Source of the DNA: Ophiura sarsii
Taxonomy: Eukaryota > Echinodermata > Ophiuroidea > Amphilepidida > Ophiuridae
NCBI GenBank assembly: GCA_035610835.1
Contig: CM069441.1
Span: forward strand, 86,191,574 to 86,255,573
Direction: 5' to 3'
DNA length: 64,000 nt
Below the pieces are notes generated by a model. It worked only from the letters and a program-made list of their open reading frames with translations. It did no database searches and was not told the DNA's origin. A program made the position numbers and the translations under genes. Of this stretch, positions 10,287-21,638 are shown in pieces. How positions within the stretch are numbered: the first letter of the stretch is position 1; the number at the start of each line of letters is the position of its first letter.

Positions 10287-12213
10287 TTTTTTCATTAAAA
10301 GGTTACCGCCTCCGAATTGTAGACAAATATGTTTCTGATGACGGCTTTATACAGAAATGCATACATGTTTGTCGAAATCCATTTCTATAACTTGAGTTAC
10401 ACGCAAAATACACAAATGGATTGGCGCAGGAGTTGATAACTACAAGACAGCGAGCTACCACTGCAAGTAACCCATACTGATCCGGTGATAAGAACCCAAG
10501 ACCTGTGGCTTCCTGGACAAATAAATTGATAGACAGTAAACGGTACGGTAACTGACAACAGAAGAAGATGACTCCATTGATGATTAACAGTCGAGCAACC
10601 TGATTTCGAATTTGTTTCTGTAGTACAATGATCCTGTTGTTTTGAATGTTCTTGTCTGTTCCTCCAGTACGGTGACTTAAAGCGTATATAATTCTCCCAT
10701 GCATGTACACGTTTCCAACTAACGCAAAGAAAAACGGCACAACAGTCACAGACTCTGCAAACACAAGTATTTTAGAGTGAATGGGAACGCAAAACTGAAT
10801 GCGTTTCGGGTACTGGGCGTATATGCTTTCATCGGAGTAAAGAACGCAAATCGTCTGGAGTTTTGCGTATCTGAGTACTACCAACGATGACATTGCACTA
10901 AAGATCCACGACAGGGTTATTATGCGGATTGTGCGATCTTTTCCCGTCACTAATCGATGCTTAAATGGGTGGCATATACCATAGTATTTTTCAAACGTGG
11001 CAAGGGATATCAGGAGAATCGATGCGAAGTAGGAAAGGTAGATTGGCAACCAGCTCACGACGCATCCAATCCCGGATTCGAATGGCGCATCGTTGCGAAT
11101 TGGGGAGCTATAATAGGCTACGATATACAAGGTGCAACCATACCCAATGAAGAATAGATCAGCTACGGCGATGTTCAGCAGGTATACATTCGTTACGGTC
11201 CGCATTGCAGGTACGCGAAGAACCATTACGATAAATGCTAGATTTCCTAAAACACCGATAGTCTCAACAAACGGAAGAAATATCGTAAAAATGAGCTCTT
11301 CGTTGTAAGAATATAAAGCATCGTTTATTACTGATTCTGTTGAAAGATTCAGTATATTATTCGCACAATGATTTTCAGTCATTTGAGTTTGATTTATTCC
11401 CATTATTCCGCAACTTAGTAACATTCATGGAACGTTCCTGGCACATTATTAGAATGCATTTGTTTCCACCTTCATAGCTGGTTCATAATTTGAAAGTGCA
11501 TATCACTTTGTGGATGAAAGAGATCCGCTGTTGATTGCACTGATCGTTCAATCAATGTATCACTCGGCAGTATTGATGCTGGTACCGGAGGCTGGTACTT
11601 CCCAAAAAAATTACGAGCTGTGATTTAATTCTGGCAGAATGCCCATTCGTAGTGACTTTGATTGATAGTATTTAAGCGATATTTGCTGTGTTAATATATT
11701 ATTAACCAACGTGGTGAGAGAAAACCATTTATGGACAGGTGAAGTTATTTTAAGATTTCGAATGAGTGCCGTCGGAGCTTCGTCTGTTTGAAAGTGTCAT
11801 TAACAATTAACCATGATGCGGCGCTCCTCGCTCACGATCGATACGTTTCCATCCAGATGTTAAACCAACTATTGAACATGTTGAAGGCATGAGTTTAAAC
11901 TTCCCGGGTAATTTGCGAGTAAGTTATTCATACGTGATAACTTAAAAAGTAACACATATTGATCATCTTTTCTTCGTAGGAATGTTATCGCTTTTGTATA
12001 GACGAGGATCAAATAAGAAATAAAATCAACTTGCACGAAGGCATGAGAGATCTTTGTCATTATTCTGGACATAAACTACCTACGATTGATTGAAGACGCA
12101 GCTATATAAGATAGAGCCATATGTCATGTATGTGTCAATGTCTAGTAAGATTTCATTTCACTGCCTGTCAGTCACACAATTGGGAGATACCTCTCCTGAC
12201 ACCGCAGCCAAAG
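10287..12213. repeat. Tandem duplication unit 2 (1,927 bp) with a GPCR gene
   Basis: Second copy of the unit, matching 8356-10286 up to CGCAGCCAAAGTTT, where unique sequence resumes. The breakpoint shares only a short T-rich run with the unit start, as expected of a microhomology-mediated or unequal-exchange event. The near identity means a very recent duplication, recent gene conversion, or two haplotypes placed in series by the assembly. Confidence 0.92.
10303..11424 (-). CDS. Rhodopsin-class GPCR, TRH-receptor-like (copy B)
   Basis: A 373-residue intronless receptor, identical to copy A except for a one-codon deletion in TM4 (SAMSS instead of SAIMSS), Val for Ala at residue 32 and Val for Gly at residue 80. 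All key motifs are kept: GN in TM1, Asp89 in TM2, Cys121, EKY, the TM6 FCCQLPYR and the TM7 NPFVY. It is intact, so probably functional unless the TM4 shortening matters. Because unit 1 starts immediately after its stop codon, its 3' untranslated region would run into the upstream region of copy A; the two genes are in the same orientation with B upstream. Promoter sequence next to copy B is ancestral, and copy A uses the duplicated copy. Confidence 0.92.
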   Translation of the reverse strand: MLLSCGIMGINQTQMTENHCANNILNLSTESVINDALYSYNEELIFTIFLPFVETIGVLGNLAFIVMVLRVPAMRTVTNVYLLNIAVADLFFIGYGCTLYIVAYYSSPIRNDAPFESGIGCVVSWLPIYLSYFASILLISLATFEKYYGICHPFKHRLVTGKDRTIRIITLSWIFSAMSSLVVLRYAKLQTICVLYSDESIYAQYPKRIQFCVPIHSKILVFAESVTVVPFFFALVGNVYMHGRIIYALSHRTGGTDKNIQNNRIIVLQKQIRNQVARLLIINGVIFFCCQLPYRLLSINLFVQEATGLGFLSPDQYGLLAVVARCLVVINSCANPFVYFACNSSYRNGFRQTCMHFCIKPSSETYLSTIRRR

Positions 12214-13240
12214 TTTATGAATCTTCTAGTTTTCGTTCGATGTAGCTCTCCGACTTACAGCAATATTATGTGATCTTTTATCAATTTTTACACATTCTTT
12301 TAATTAAGTTTGACTTACTAGGAAACATTTTGCTGACCTCATAAATCTATCTTGAAAAAGAAAATTCGACCCGTTGACCTGCAGATGATGTGGCAATAAA
12401 AAAGCTTTCGAGTACGTCCAAAATAGGTTTCTCCATAGCACCTAAGATAAACACTAGAAGTGCTGTTCGGTTTTTAAGACCATATGCGCTCGCAGAATCT
12501 TGTTACTGCATTATTTCTGATGACTTTTAGAAAAGGAAAAGAAAAGGCAAGTTGAAAACCGAAAGGAAATGTGACCAAAAACCAATTTTAAACCTGTGAA
12601 AACGATTTTCTTCTCATCATCAAATCTTTAAACATAAACCCGCGCAGGCCTACACCACAGACACTGTATTTCAAAATGGGCTATGCAAGTCAAAGATAAT
12701 GCCCTTTTTGTGATGACACAAGCTCGCCGCCTGTGAGTCAGTACAATTTATGGGTCGATAGAATCTTATTAAAATCTTCCGACACATTTGATTACGCCAG
12801 CGCCAATGCACTATCAATCGTCTGTCGATACCAAAATGAATATGTTCAATTGTAACGTGAGACATCGTGTCCTATATAACGTTATTAAACTGTCAATTAA
12901 ATTGACCGCTCTCTAAAATGTATCACTGTGTTATACTACAAGTTATAACGTTCATGACGTTTTACTCAATTAATTAAGCATTTGCATCTTCCAGACCTCT
13001 TTCCTTTTACGCTATGTTTAGCCTTGGTATATCTATTTATTACACTTAGTTTTCTGTCGGTAAAATGATTTCACACCAGAAGCAGCCGTTCATTACAGCG
13101 GTTGTACATCCGACCCGGAACATCACTTTTAACCATGCTATCTGTTCGATTTGCTGGTATGCAATCCGGTTTTAAATTGTCACATAACAACAACCCGTTG
13201 TCATAATAAACGTTTCCAGTCAGATTGATCATTAATCACC
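12214..13240. other. Divergent intergenic region between GPCR genes
   Basis: About 1 kb lies between unit 2 and the plus-strand GPCR, so the minus and plus receptors diverge across this sequence and the region must hold the upstream elements of both. I found no clear core promoter element or repeat. Small ORFs here (for example 12671-12865, -) look spurious. Confidence 0.4.
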
Positions 13241-14374
13241 ATGAATGAAAGTCAAGTTGTCGATGATATTTGTCGGGATAATCTGCTGAACCTCTCCGAT
13301 GATGCAGCGCTAGATGAATCCTTGTATTCTGGTCTCGAAGATATATTCTTCACGCAACTGCTTCCTGTAGTCGAAATTATCGGTGTTTTAGGAAATCTAA
13401 CATTTATTCTAATGGTTCTTCGCGTACCTACAATGCGTACCGTAACGAATGGATACCTGCTGAACATCGCCGTGGCTGATCTATTCTTCATTGGGTATGG
13501 TTGCACCTTGTATATCGTCACCTATTTCAGTTCTCCGATTCGAAATGATATGCCATTCGAATCGTGGATTGGATGCGTCGTCACCTGGCTACCAACATGG
13601 CTCACCTATTTTGCCTCACTTCTCCTTATAACATTCGCTACGATTGAAAAGTTTTATGGCATATGTCACCCGTTTCAGTATCGTTTGGTGACTGGGAAAC
13701 GTCGGACAATCCGAATAATCGCCCTGTCATGGGTCTCCGGTGTTATATTGTCTTCGTTGGTAGTACTTCGATACGCCCGACTCCAAACCCTTTGCGTTAT
13801 ATACCCTGCCGAAGAGAGGTACGCAGAGTACCCGAAACGCATTCAATTGTGCGTTTCTATCAACCCGAGTTTACTTGTGATTTCAGAATGGTTTTCCGTA
13901 GTTCCGTTTTTCTTGGCGCTAATGGGAAACATCTTTATGTATGGACGGATTATCTATACTTTAAGTCACCGTTCTGGAGCAGACAAAACCGACGTTAACA
14001 ACACAGTTATAATACAACAAAGAAATATTCGAAACCAGGTTGCTCGACTTTTAATCATCAATGGCGTCATCTTCTTCTGTTGCCAATTTCCGTATCGTTT
14101 ACTTTCCATCAACTTATTCGTCCAAGAAGCCACTGGTATAGGCTTCCTTTCCATGGGTCAATACGGGGCTCTTGCCGTTATCTCGCGCTGTTTGGTGCTC
14201 GTTAACTCCTGCGTAAACCCATTTATTTATTTGGCATCTAGCTCCAACTACAGACAAGGATTTCGTCAAGCCTTCTGTTGTTGTAAGACAAAGGGAGATT
14301 TATTGGCATCATCTCGCCCTACTACATCAATGAGTCTCAGTATGAGACCATCTTTTGCAAATAATAGACTGTGA
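13241..14374 (+). CDS. Rhodopsin-class GPCR, TRH-receptor-like (third paralogue)
   Basis: A 377-residue intronless receptor clearly homologous to copies A and B but more diverged, mainly in the N-terminus, loops and C-tail. Landmarks: sequons NES (2) and NLS (18); GN at 51-52; Asp80 in NIAVAD; Cys112-Cys204 loop pair; EKF (136-138) replacing DRY; TM6 FCCQFPYR (279-286); NPFIY (326-330); a CCC cluster (346-348) likely palmitoylated; a Ser/Thr-rich tail (358-367) that could be phosphorylated for arrestin binding. It is transcribed divergently from A and B. The first ATG has ACC just before it and is the only sensible start. Family assignment is by motif recognition; the ligand is not inferable. 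Non-canonical EKF/EKY is shared by all three, so it is an ancestral trait of this clade, not decay. Confidence 0.94.
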   Translation: MNESQVVDDICRDNLLNLSDDAALDESLYSGLEDIFFTQLLPVVEIIGVLGNLTFILMVLRVPTMRTVTNGYLLNIAVADLFFIGYGCTLYIVTYFSSPIRNDMPFESWIGCVVTWLPTWLTYFASLLLITFATIEKFYGICHPFQYRLVTGKRRTIRIIALSWVSGVILSSLVVLRYARLQTLCVIYPAEERYAEYPKRIQLCVSINPSLLVISEWFSVVPFFLALMGNIFMYGRIIYTLSHRSGADKTDVNNTVIIQQRNIRNQVARLLIINGVIFFCCQFPYRLLSINLFVQEATGIGFLSMGQYGALAVISRCLVLVNSCVNPFIYLASSSNYRQGFRQAFCCCKTKGDLLASSRPTTSMSLSMRPSFANNRL

Positions 14375-14454
14375 ATCGAGTCAGCTCGGGATACCATGTT
14401 AATAATTATATGGTCGCATCCAACGAAAAGTGTACACGTGATGTTCAGGCCTAT

Positions 14455-14460
14455 AATAAA
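14455..14460 (+). promoter_or_regulatory. Candidate polyadenylation signal of the third GPCR gene
   Basis: AATAAA 81 bp past the stop codon of the plus-strand receptor, at a usual distance for a short 3' UTR. It is the only good hexamer in the first 100 bp, but the sequence is AT-rich so chance is possible. Confidence 0.5.
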
Positions 14461-14781
14461 ATAATCTATATCTTGACAATTTTATTTTTGTGTTATACGT
14501 ATCCGCCTCGATGAGACGGTTCGCGCCATATATACTATGACTAACTTAAATGCACAATTGGGCGTATACGAGCAATAAACCTGCTATTTTTTACCCTTTT
14601 TACAAAATAGTTGTTAAGGTTTTTTGTTAGAAATTTAACCGTTTAGATGAAAATGAGCTTAAGTGGAAATAATTTTGCCTCTTTGATTGCTGGATATCTC
14701 AAGAATGCCTCTTTTAATTTTCATTACTTTAGATCAATCCCCTGAATTGTTGTGATTTTTTTCGCTGTGGTAAGTTTTGAC
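14461..14781. other. Non-coding 3' flank of the third GPCR
   Basis: AT-rich, no ORF or repeat seen. Confidence 0.4.
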
Positions 14782-15901
14782 GTTACCTACAAATATACAT
14801 GTTTTGTTAAATCTCACTTTCGGGGAAGAATTCGCATGAGGTAGAGTAATTTGTGCTGTAAGGAAGCCTAAATACATTAAATACTTAAATATATTGTCCC
14901 CATTCAAGTCGATTTTCTGATAAAGCTGTTAGAAATTTTAAAAGCGGAAACGATCGGTTTGGTAAAAAAAATGCATTACCTCCAAATACCTATTTAAAAC
15001 ACTGCCATTTTAAAATAAACACAGATTAGGGAATGATATATATAGAATAAGCGAAGTGTGATACAATGTACATGTGTGCCAAGTTTTATCATTTTGAAGG
15101 CAACCTTTTTTGAAATATCAGCAATAAAAGGCTGTATTCGTAGGCAAATTTGAAATATGAACTGTTACCTTCAAATACAAATAACGATACCGTGGTACTT
15201 CCCTCTGTTGTTACATACTTGTATCGACTGGAATAAAGTAGAAATGTACGCTGCGTTCGGCAAGCAACGGAGAAGTTTTGCATCAATCTTTCAGCTTTTG
15301 TAAGTAACTTTTCACACAATTCTGTAGTTTGTGTACAAGTGCATTAATAATATGTTGTTGTCTTAAAAGTTGATTGTATATAGCCTCCCTCTGTCTCAAT
15401 CTTATTACTCCTATTAGTGTAGTTTTTTTATGCTATTCACGCAAAGACATCCTCTGGCAGTTTATTTAAATCGCAATAGGGGTGATTAATGTTCATATAA
15501 ATATTCAGTAACAGCATCTCGTGCATGACTTCATGTTGTATTCGGAGGTAACATGTATATGTAGGCAACATTTAATAATATACACGGTGCATATTAACCC
15601 TAAACTATCTTATTTTACATAAAAGCAGTGCGCAATCATACAATCTGACTGGATATATTATTATATTTATATCCCTTATTAAACGAAAATGGGAGGTGTT
15701 GATTTAAATAACATGCATGGTGTAATCACACTGTTTTTTGCCGAGAACATATTTTTTGTTGGTGTTAGAGTGAATGAATGATATTTATATCCATAGATTA
15801 CACATTGATCGTCTTAAAATGGGTACATTTAGTCATAACATCCATGAAATTTCGGTTTCATAATCAATATTTTCATATTCCATTTTGTATTCGTAGGTAA
15901 C
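14782..15901. repeat. Cluster of a 15-base motif, GTTACCTWCRAATAC, left group
   Basis: Near matches occur at 14782-14798 (+), 14974-14990 (+), 15133-15147 (-), 15164-15178 (+), 15538-15552 (-) and 15887-15901 (-). The motif reappears only at 23.2-24.0 kb. Such dispersed, mixed-orientation copies look like subterminal transposase-binding sites or a protein-bound motif. No terminal repeats were found to define an element. Confidence 0.45.
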
Positions 15902-17722
15902 TTATATATTAGTTAATGAGCATGGAACAATTCCTGTATTGTTTGTCGCTTTCATTCGCTCCTAATATTAATTATGTAAATGTTAAGTAGGAATGTATAA
16001 GACGGGAATAATATGGTTTGGTGCGTAATATTGTTTTAAACCAGCTTGTCGATATGATGTATGCGTAGTTAACCATTTCCCCCTGGAATTGCAGAGCAGT
16101 GACAATTGAGGTACATAATATTGGCCATTATTGTAGTTGTATTTGAAAATGGAATTAATGTGAATAAATATAAAATAACTTGCTTCATTTTTGCTGTGGC
16201 ATGTGTAATGTCACCGAAACGTATTTTAAGTGAACAAGAAATGTTATTAAAACTTTTTCCTTTATTTTTAAAGATGGGAGGGAATCAAGGGTAGGCCTAA
16301 CTGATTTCAGCCTCAAATCAAAAATTGCTCATTAATAATGCTTCCGACATTTATTACTTAGTGCAATTGAACTAAGCAGTGGTTGATTTTAAAAGAAAAT
16401 CATAATGAAAGGCACATGCCCGACAATATCTCTGTCGTGGCAAACCTTATTAGATTAGTGTAGTTAAATCAAACAACATTGAATTTCTAAACATAAAATT
16501 CCTATTTTGTCTACATCTGACAAAATATATCATATTGGTGATTCTTTGTCAAACGGAAGCTGCCTCCGGTTGAAACTCGATAAAAACTGACTATGTACGA
16601 CATTTAGAATGATACAAATTCCAAACTAGGAAATTATATCTTAATTCTTATCTGACAACTGAATGTCTTGCTGAAAGTTGTATGTGCTTTATTCCGTTGT
16701 GGACTGAAAGGCAAAATATTTGAATGTTCTACAGGGGCACCCAACGAGAATTTTGGGATATTGCCTGACGTACTATATATTTGGAAATATTTGGTGTACA
16801 TTTGTTCATGATATGGGTTTCTAATGGTTACAATAACTATTGTTATCATATTTAACATGTTTAACATGAATGTAAAAAGCTAAAAGAAATCCCTTTTTAA
16901 TGACAAAATGTGTACACATTAACTGCTCTTCACATCCAGCTAGTATGCGTACTAGCAATTATGTTTCCCAGCTAGGGGCAGTTGAAATGTTCGATTTGAC
17001 AGCTAGATAGTGATGAAAAATCTGCTAGCCAGCAAGAAGTTAACACAAATCCAAAAAATCACCATCTACGAAAGTTTGCGAACATGTTATCAGCCAGGTA
17101 TACCAGTATAAATCACTGAAAACTGATACGTTATTATTATAATTAGTAATAGCGCCCTATTACGAGTTTGTACCTACTAATTGATATTTCATTTAAAAAG
17201 TAACCAAAGACCACTTCTTGAATCGAGGGCGCCGTTTATTGCGAGACTCAATCGATTCCGCCATCGTCCTCTAAATGAAAACGTCCCAACTAGCCAGGAT
17301 TTCATTCTTATAAAAACTCAGGCCCTAAAATAAGTGTGCTGCCAGCACATGTGTGCAGCTGAGATTAGAAAATGTGCGGTTAAAATCCCAAACATTTGTA
17401 GTTCAAATGTTGGCATACAAAGCTCATAGCATTTAATAAGCAAGACGGATTTTATTTTTTAAAGTTCAACTTTTAGACTATGTATGATACTCGATTTCTA
17501 TCTGCGCATGCATTAACGACTCTCGTGTATACAGTCTATGCAATTTGATAAACACGGCAGTCTTGTGCTATTCATAGATTCGGCCGTAATCATGATAATG
17601 TATATTGGTTCGATTCGACGGTTGCCACACAAATAATATAAATAAGTTATTATTATGTTCGTCACACTAGGCTTACGAGTTGAAAACACTCAATTTACTT
17701 AAGTACAAGTTGAACTCAACCA
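15902..17722. other. Non-coding spacer
   Basis: No supported gene. Small ORFs (16106-16294 +, 16634-16867 -) have no recognisable features. A few short CTAGC-rich words occur near 16938-17035 but do not form a clear repeat. Confidence 0.35.
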
Positions 17723-18498
17723 TCAATAATAGGCCTGAATGATTGATACGTCGATTACTTTGAATGAAACATCTCGTGTAATGTAATTAAGGAAATTATT
17801 TATCACAATTTTGTGAATACTTGTGCATAATGCGCGCACCTTTGAATGCTGGATTTTGAAGTAATTATCAAGTAGAATCGGTGCTGCGTAAATATCTTCA
17901 ATTAAATAATTAAGCAAATGCCAGTTTTTAAAAGAGGGTTTCCAAACGCGTAGGGAATACAATGTTCTAGTCATCAAACGATCACTTAAACAAACATATT
18001 GCGGCTCAAAACCGACTTCGAAAATATTTTTAAAAAGCGTATATTTGTTCCGTAATGTCACACCATCGATGAACCCCGGGAAAGTACCCAAGCTAATTTT
18101 AATTTTGTTTCACCATAACTTGCGCAGCACAAACAAAACAAGTTTAAAATCAGACAAATCATGTTGCGTCACAATGCGGACGCGAAAAAACAGCACCCTA
18201 AATCTTGGGTAGATAGGGCCATCTCCTTATACACTTGAAGGGTAATAAAATGAAATACATTTACGAAACTGAACTTGGAACTTGAAATTTGGAGCGCGAG
18301 TGTTTTCGCCTTGCTCATACAGAACAATATTTTGAATATCATGAGTGCATGATTCGAAAATAACCTATTGATATTGATAATACGTTGAACATAACCCAGT
18401 TCTAACTGGCCTAAAACAATTGCCGTATCGATTAACTCGTATGATGCCATTAAAGTTATCAAATATTTCGTTATTGCATGGAAGTACGATTCTTCCAT
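17723..18498 (-). CDS. Uncharacterised two-part ORF, possible exons of an unknown gene
   Basis: Two minus-strand open frames lie in series: 18169-18498 (109 residues, from MEESYFHAIT) and 17723-18091 (122 residues, from MGTFPGF). They are separated by 77 bp with stops, so if they belong together a small intron or a frameshift must join them. Both read as helical, leucine- and aromatic-rich soluble protein with unusually even composition for this AT-rich DNA (for example YSLRVWKPSFKNWHLLNYLI). I do not recognise any family and see no signal peptide, zinc ligand or catalytic motif. Nearest recognised genes are 3.4 kb away or more. It may be a degraded gene or pure chance; confidence is low. Confidence 0.25.
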
Positions 18499-19087
18499 GA
18501 TATTTTGAAGACCAATTTTATTAAGTGGAGCCGGCGCTTGGGCAACTGACGTAATGAATATATTTTAAACGATAGCTGGCTGTCGATTAAGAGGATCAGA
18601 CGGTGAATATAAAGAGTGTGACATAAATTATAAATGATCATCTATTGTAATTTCTTCTACTCATACATAATATACATCCGCTCAAAACATGTATTCGATG
18701 GCTTTTGGTGGTAATGGTTGCCTGGAAACGCATAAACACAAACTGACACGCTTCATTATTCCAAAATATCCCTAGTAGTTTTCCATTTTCAAAACGTCTT
18801 TGATAAGAAAAGATTACTGGATAGGATGGAATTAAAGGTCTTTAAATAATTTTATCACAACCACCGAACTTATTTGAAACAGCGCAATTCTAGAATTTCG
18901 GATGTTCCAAAATATAATGAGTTTTATAGGAACGTAAATTGCCAACACTTTGAAGATCATGGCCTGGATTTCTTGACATTCAATATCTGGATGGTCATGA
19001 CTTATTTATGTTATATGTACCCACATGATACACTTAATTGCATGTACCTAAGGCTGAGTTCTATCGAAATAAAACCTTTCATGTCGT
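18499..19087. other. Non-coding spacer
   Basis: No gene or repeat recognised. The ORF at 18874-19191 runs into repeat sequence and is unlikely to be real. Confidence 0.35.
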
Positions 19088-19640
19088 ATCGGTTGATATT
19101 AGCACTGTCGGCAGGGATAGCACTGGATCAAAAATGTGAGAGGTCCCATGACTTTTTCAGGACCCCGCAGGACTTCAAAAAACAAATTTAAGGGGTCCCC
19201 CAAGAAATTGAGGGGTCCTGAAGTTTGGGTATTTGAAAATTTTACTTTTTTTACAGGCAGTTTTAATGAATTTATACTGTGAGCAAAGGATGAATATGTA
19301 TTTTACAGAATTTCTTAAGGTTTCCATTTCAATACATCGTCAAATGTAAGGGGTCCCTTCAATTTTGATCGGGACTCGCAAGTCTTTCCCATATGAAACC
19401 TGACGCGTCACTATTAGAAAGTGAGAGGTCTAGGACGCGCAGACGCGTCAGAATGCGACCCCTGACTGTCGGTCATACAAGAGGAATCATGGAATTATGA
19501 CGGTCAAAAGTACGAAGATAGCAGTTATTAGCCGAAACGTACTTCAATTATGGCAAAAAAAGTGCAAATGCCAAATAGCCAACAAGTTTCGCACGCTATG
19601 CGCGCATTTGTTCCCCCTCAATATGAAAAATCTAGACACA
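19088..19640. repeat. Dispersed repeat shared with 39105-39410
   Basis: Blocks CGGTTGATATTAGCACTGTC (19092-19111) and AAGAGGAATCATGGAATTA (about 19479-19497), with GGTCAAAAGTAC and a TATGCGCGCAT(T)TGT word, recur in the same order at 39.1-39.25 kb. The copy here also contains GGGGTCCC-rich filler (19190-19360). This is an interspersed repeat of unknown class, not a coding gene. Confidence 0.55.
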
Positions 19641-20733
19641 TTACTGTAAACGCATAGTGTACTAGACAATATTTGGATCATGTATCATGTAAATTTGTAA
19701 TAAAACATGTGTTTCAGATATTAACTTATTTTATTATTCTTTTTAAGTTCAATATTGTTTCCAAAAATGATGTAAGAGGGGGTGAGCATGGGGTAACGGC
19801 TTATCGTTGCCTAAAAAATGTGTGCACAGCTGAGGTTTTTCCTTATTTTAGACCTGTAAAAACTTGCCAGCCAGTTGCATTGTTATGACTTAAAATATCG
19901 TTTGCCAGACAGGAAATCATTTGATAAGAAAACAGAACCAGCCAGATTCTAAACATCATGGGAGCGGATATTTGCCAGGAAACTTCGTTGGGTGCCCCTG
20001 GTTCTAGACTTTGAACATGTTCGGCTCATATTAAACTTATATATTATATAAGGTATGATATGAAATTCAAAGTATATATATACATGTGAGGCGATAAACA
20101 TGTTATTTATTTATACTTGGTCTAATCACTTGACATTTGACACACGTAACCATGGATACAGTCTACAATTGACTTTTTTTAACACAACAATGGATTTATT
20201 CTTCACTTGACTTTTGACATTACCATGACTTTCTCCACTTGACTTGTTTGACATAATCTTTGACATATATTAATCACTTTCTGTGAACATGTATTATAAT
20301 ATGTACCATTGTGTGACACTGACACTACCATTAAACATCTAGCTTCTGAGGAGTGCGGGTCTGTTCTCAGGCCCCCACGAAACAGTACTGTAAAGCAATG
20401 TAAAATCCCTTTAGGGTTGAGCACTCTTCCATTGGATGGTTTTACCCTCGTTATAATTTTATATACATGTACATGTATAATGAATCAAAAAGCGATCTGG
20501 CTTTCGTGCTTAAAATAGCTATTCAAAATGATAACTTGCCTCCTTTATTTAAAACAAATTGAGGAAGGCAACCGTTTGTTTTATTGCTTAAAACAGATAA
20601 CCTGACATTCAAGACTATGAGTTACAGGCAAATCAAACTGTTTGCTTAATGGAAACCGCTCGCTTTCTAATTAAAGATGGCTCGGTGAACTATTCAATAG
20701 TTGATTCGATCCAATACTTTGGATCCACACGGA
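19641..20733. other. Non-coding spacer
   Basis: No supported gene. An AT-rich run and small ORFs on both strands near 20203-20518 lack coding features. Confidence 0.35.
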
Positions 20734-20938
20734 AACTGAAACGTTCATTCTTAACATTCTAGAATGTCCTATATAATAAATAAAGAGTAATTTAATGGTA
20801 TATTAGATATAATTCATCCTCGCGACATGAGAGACCTGAAGAACTAACTACACACAGAATACAACAAGAACCACTAAATTTGTCAAGTAGAGATTACAAG
20901 GCTGAATGATCAGATGTTTCTTAATTAAAATGTGTCTA

Positions 20939-21281
20939 CACTGTAAAAAGAAGCGTTTATATTTCTGATAACACTTAATAAACACTTCAACACGTTTATT
21001 TTTATGTTTTACGTGTAAAGGTATAGGAGGCATTGCATACGATAAACGTTTGCATAAACACTACAACACGTTTATAGAGGTAATTTTGTTACACCAACAT
21101 GTTTATATCAGCAATAAGAAACATGCTGAGGTGTTAATAATTATACAACAAATACCTCTATAAACATGTTGTAGTGTTTATGCAAACGTTTATCGTAACC
21201 TTTACACGAAAAACATAAAAATAAACGTGTTGAAGTGTTTATTAAGTGTTATCAGAAATACAAACGCTTCTTTTTACAGTG
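20939..21281. mobile_element. Palindromic mariner-type MITE, copy 1
   Basis: Starts CACTGTAAAAAGAAGCG and ends with the reverse complement CTTCTTTTTACAGTG, flanked by TA on both sides (20937-20938, 21282-21283). About 150 bp of each half is self-complementary, so a single strand would fold into one long hairpin. There is no transposase. The CACTGTAAAAA ends and TA duplication are typical of Tc1/mariner-mobilised MITEs. Confidence 0.8.
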
Positions 21282-21401
21282 TACATGTATGTGCATAATT
21301 GTTATCATGTTTAGTTTTAATGATAAACATGCTTTTTACCAAATTAGATCAGTAATAATAATATGATTACAAATTAGATCAGTATTAATAATAATAAATA
21401 A

Positions 21402-21585
21402 TAATTAGTATTTATATAGCGCCTTTCCAAAGTGATCAAAGCGCTGTAATTTCGCTGCTGGTGAATCATCAGAGATTGTCACTTAGATTGTAACATCCAC
21501 CATTTTTCAATGCAGCTCCCCAAATACCATTGGGTCAAGGAAATTTTTGATAACCGAAACAACTAATCACAGATTTTGAAAGCAG
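21402..21585 (-). mobile_element. 5'-truncated copy of the tRNA-derived SINE
   Basis: Shares TTTATATAGCGCCTTTCC, the CAAAGCGCT word and the CCACCATTTTTCAATGC body with the full SINE at 22310-22702, but lacks the tRNA-like head because the duplication breakpoint removes it. It also lacks the ~50-bp internal insertion (CAGGTCGCATCAACTAGG region) of the full copy. Confidence 0.7.
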
Positions 21586-21638
21586 TCGGGGAGATTAATC
21601 AGTCGGGAGAGCTGGAGTGGTAACTGTGGTAACTGGTT
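21586..21638. repeat. Templated junction segment copied from 25864-25921
   Basis: GTCGGGGAGATTAATCAGTC and the following GAGCTGGAGTGGTAACTGTGG run occur here and again at 25867-25921, with the same spacing. The segment sits exactly at the joint between the two mosaic duplication copies. Confidence 0.8.

Larger units (their letters stand above)
20734..21585. repeat. Mosaic duplication, copy 1
   Basis: Runs from AAACTGAAACGTTCATTC to TTTTGAAAGCAG and is nearly identical to 21639-22550. It contains the palindromic TA element, its flanks and the 3' part of the SINE. At 21586 it switches to a short segment that matches 25864-25921. Confidence 0.85.
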
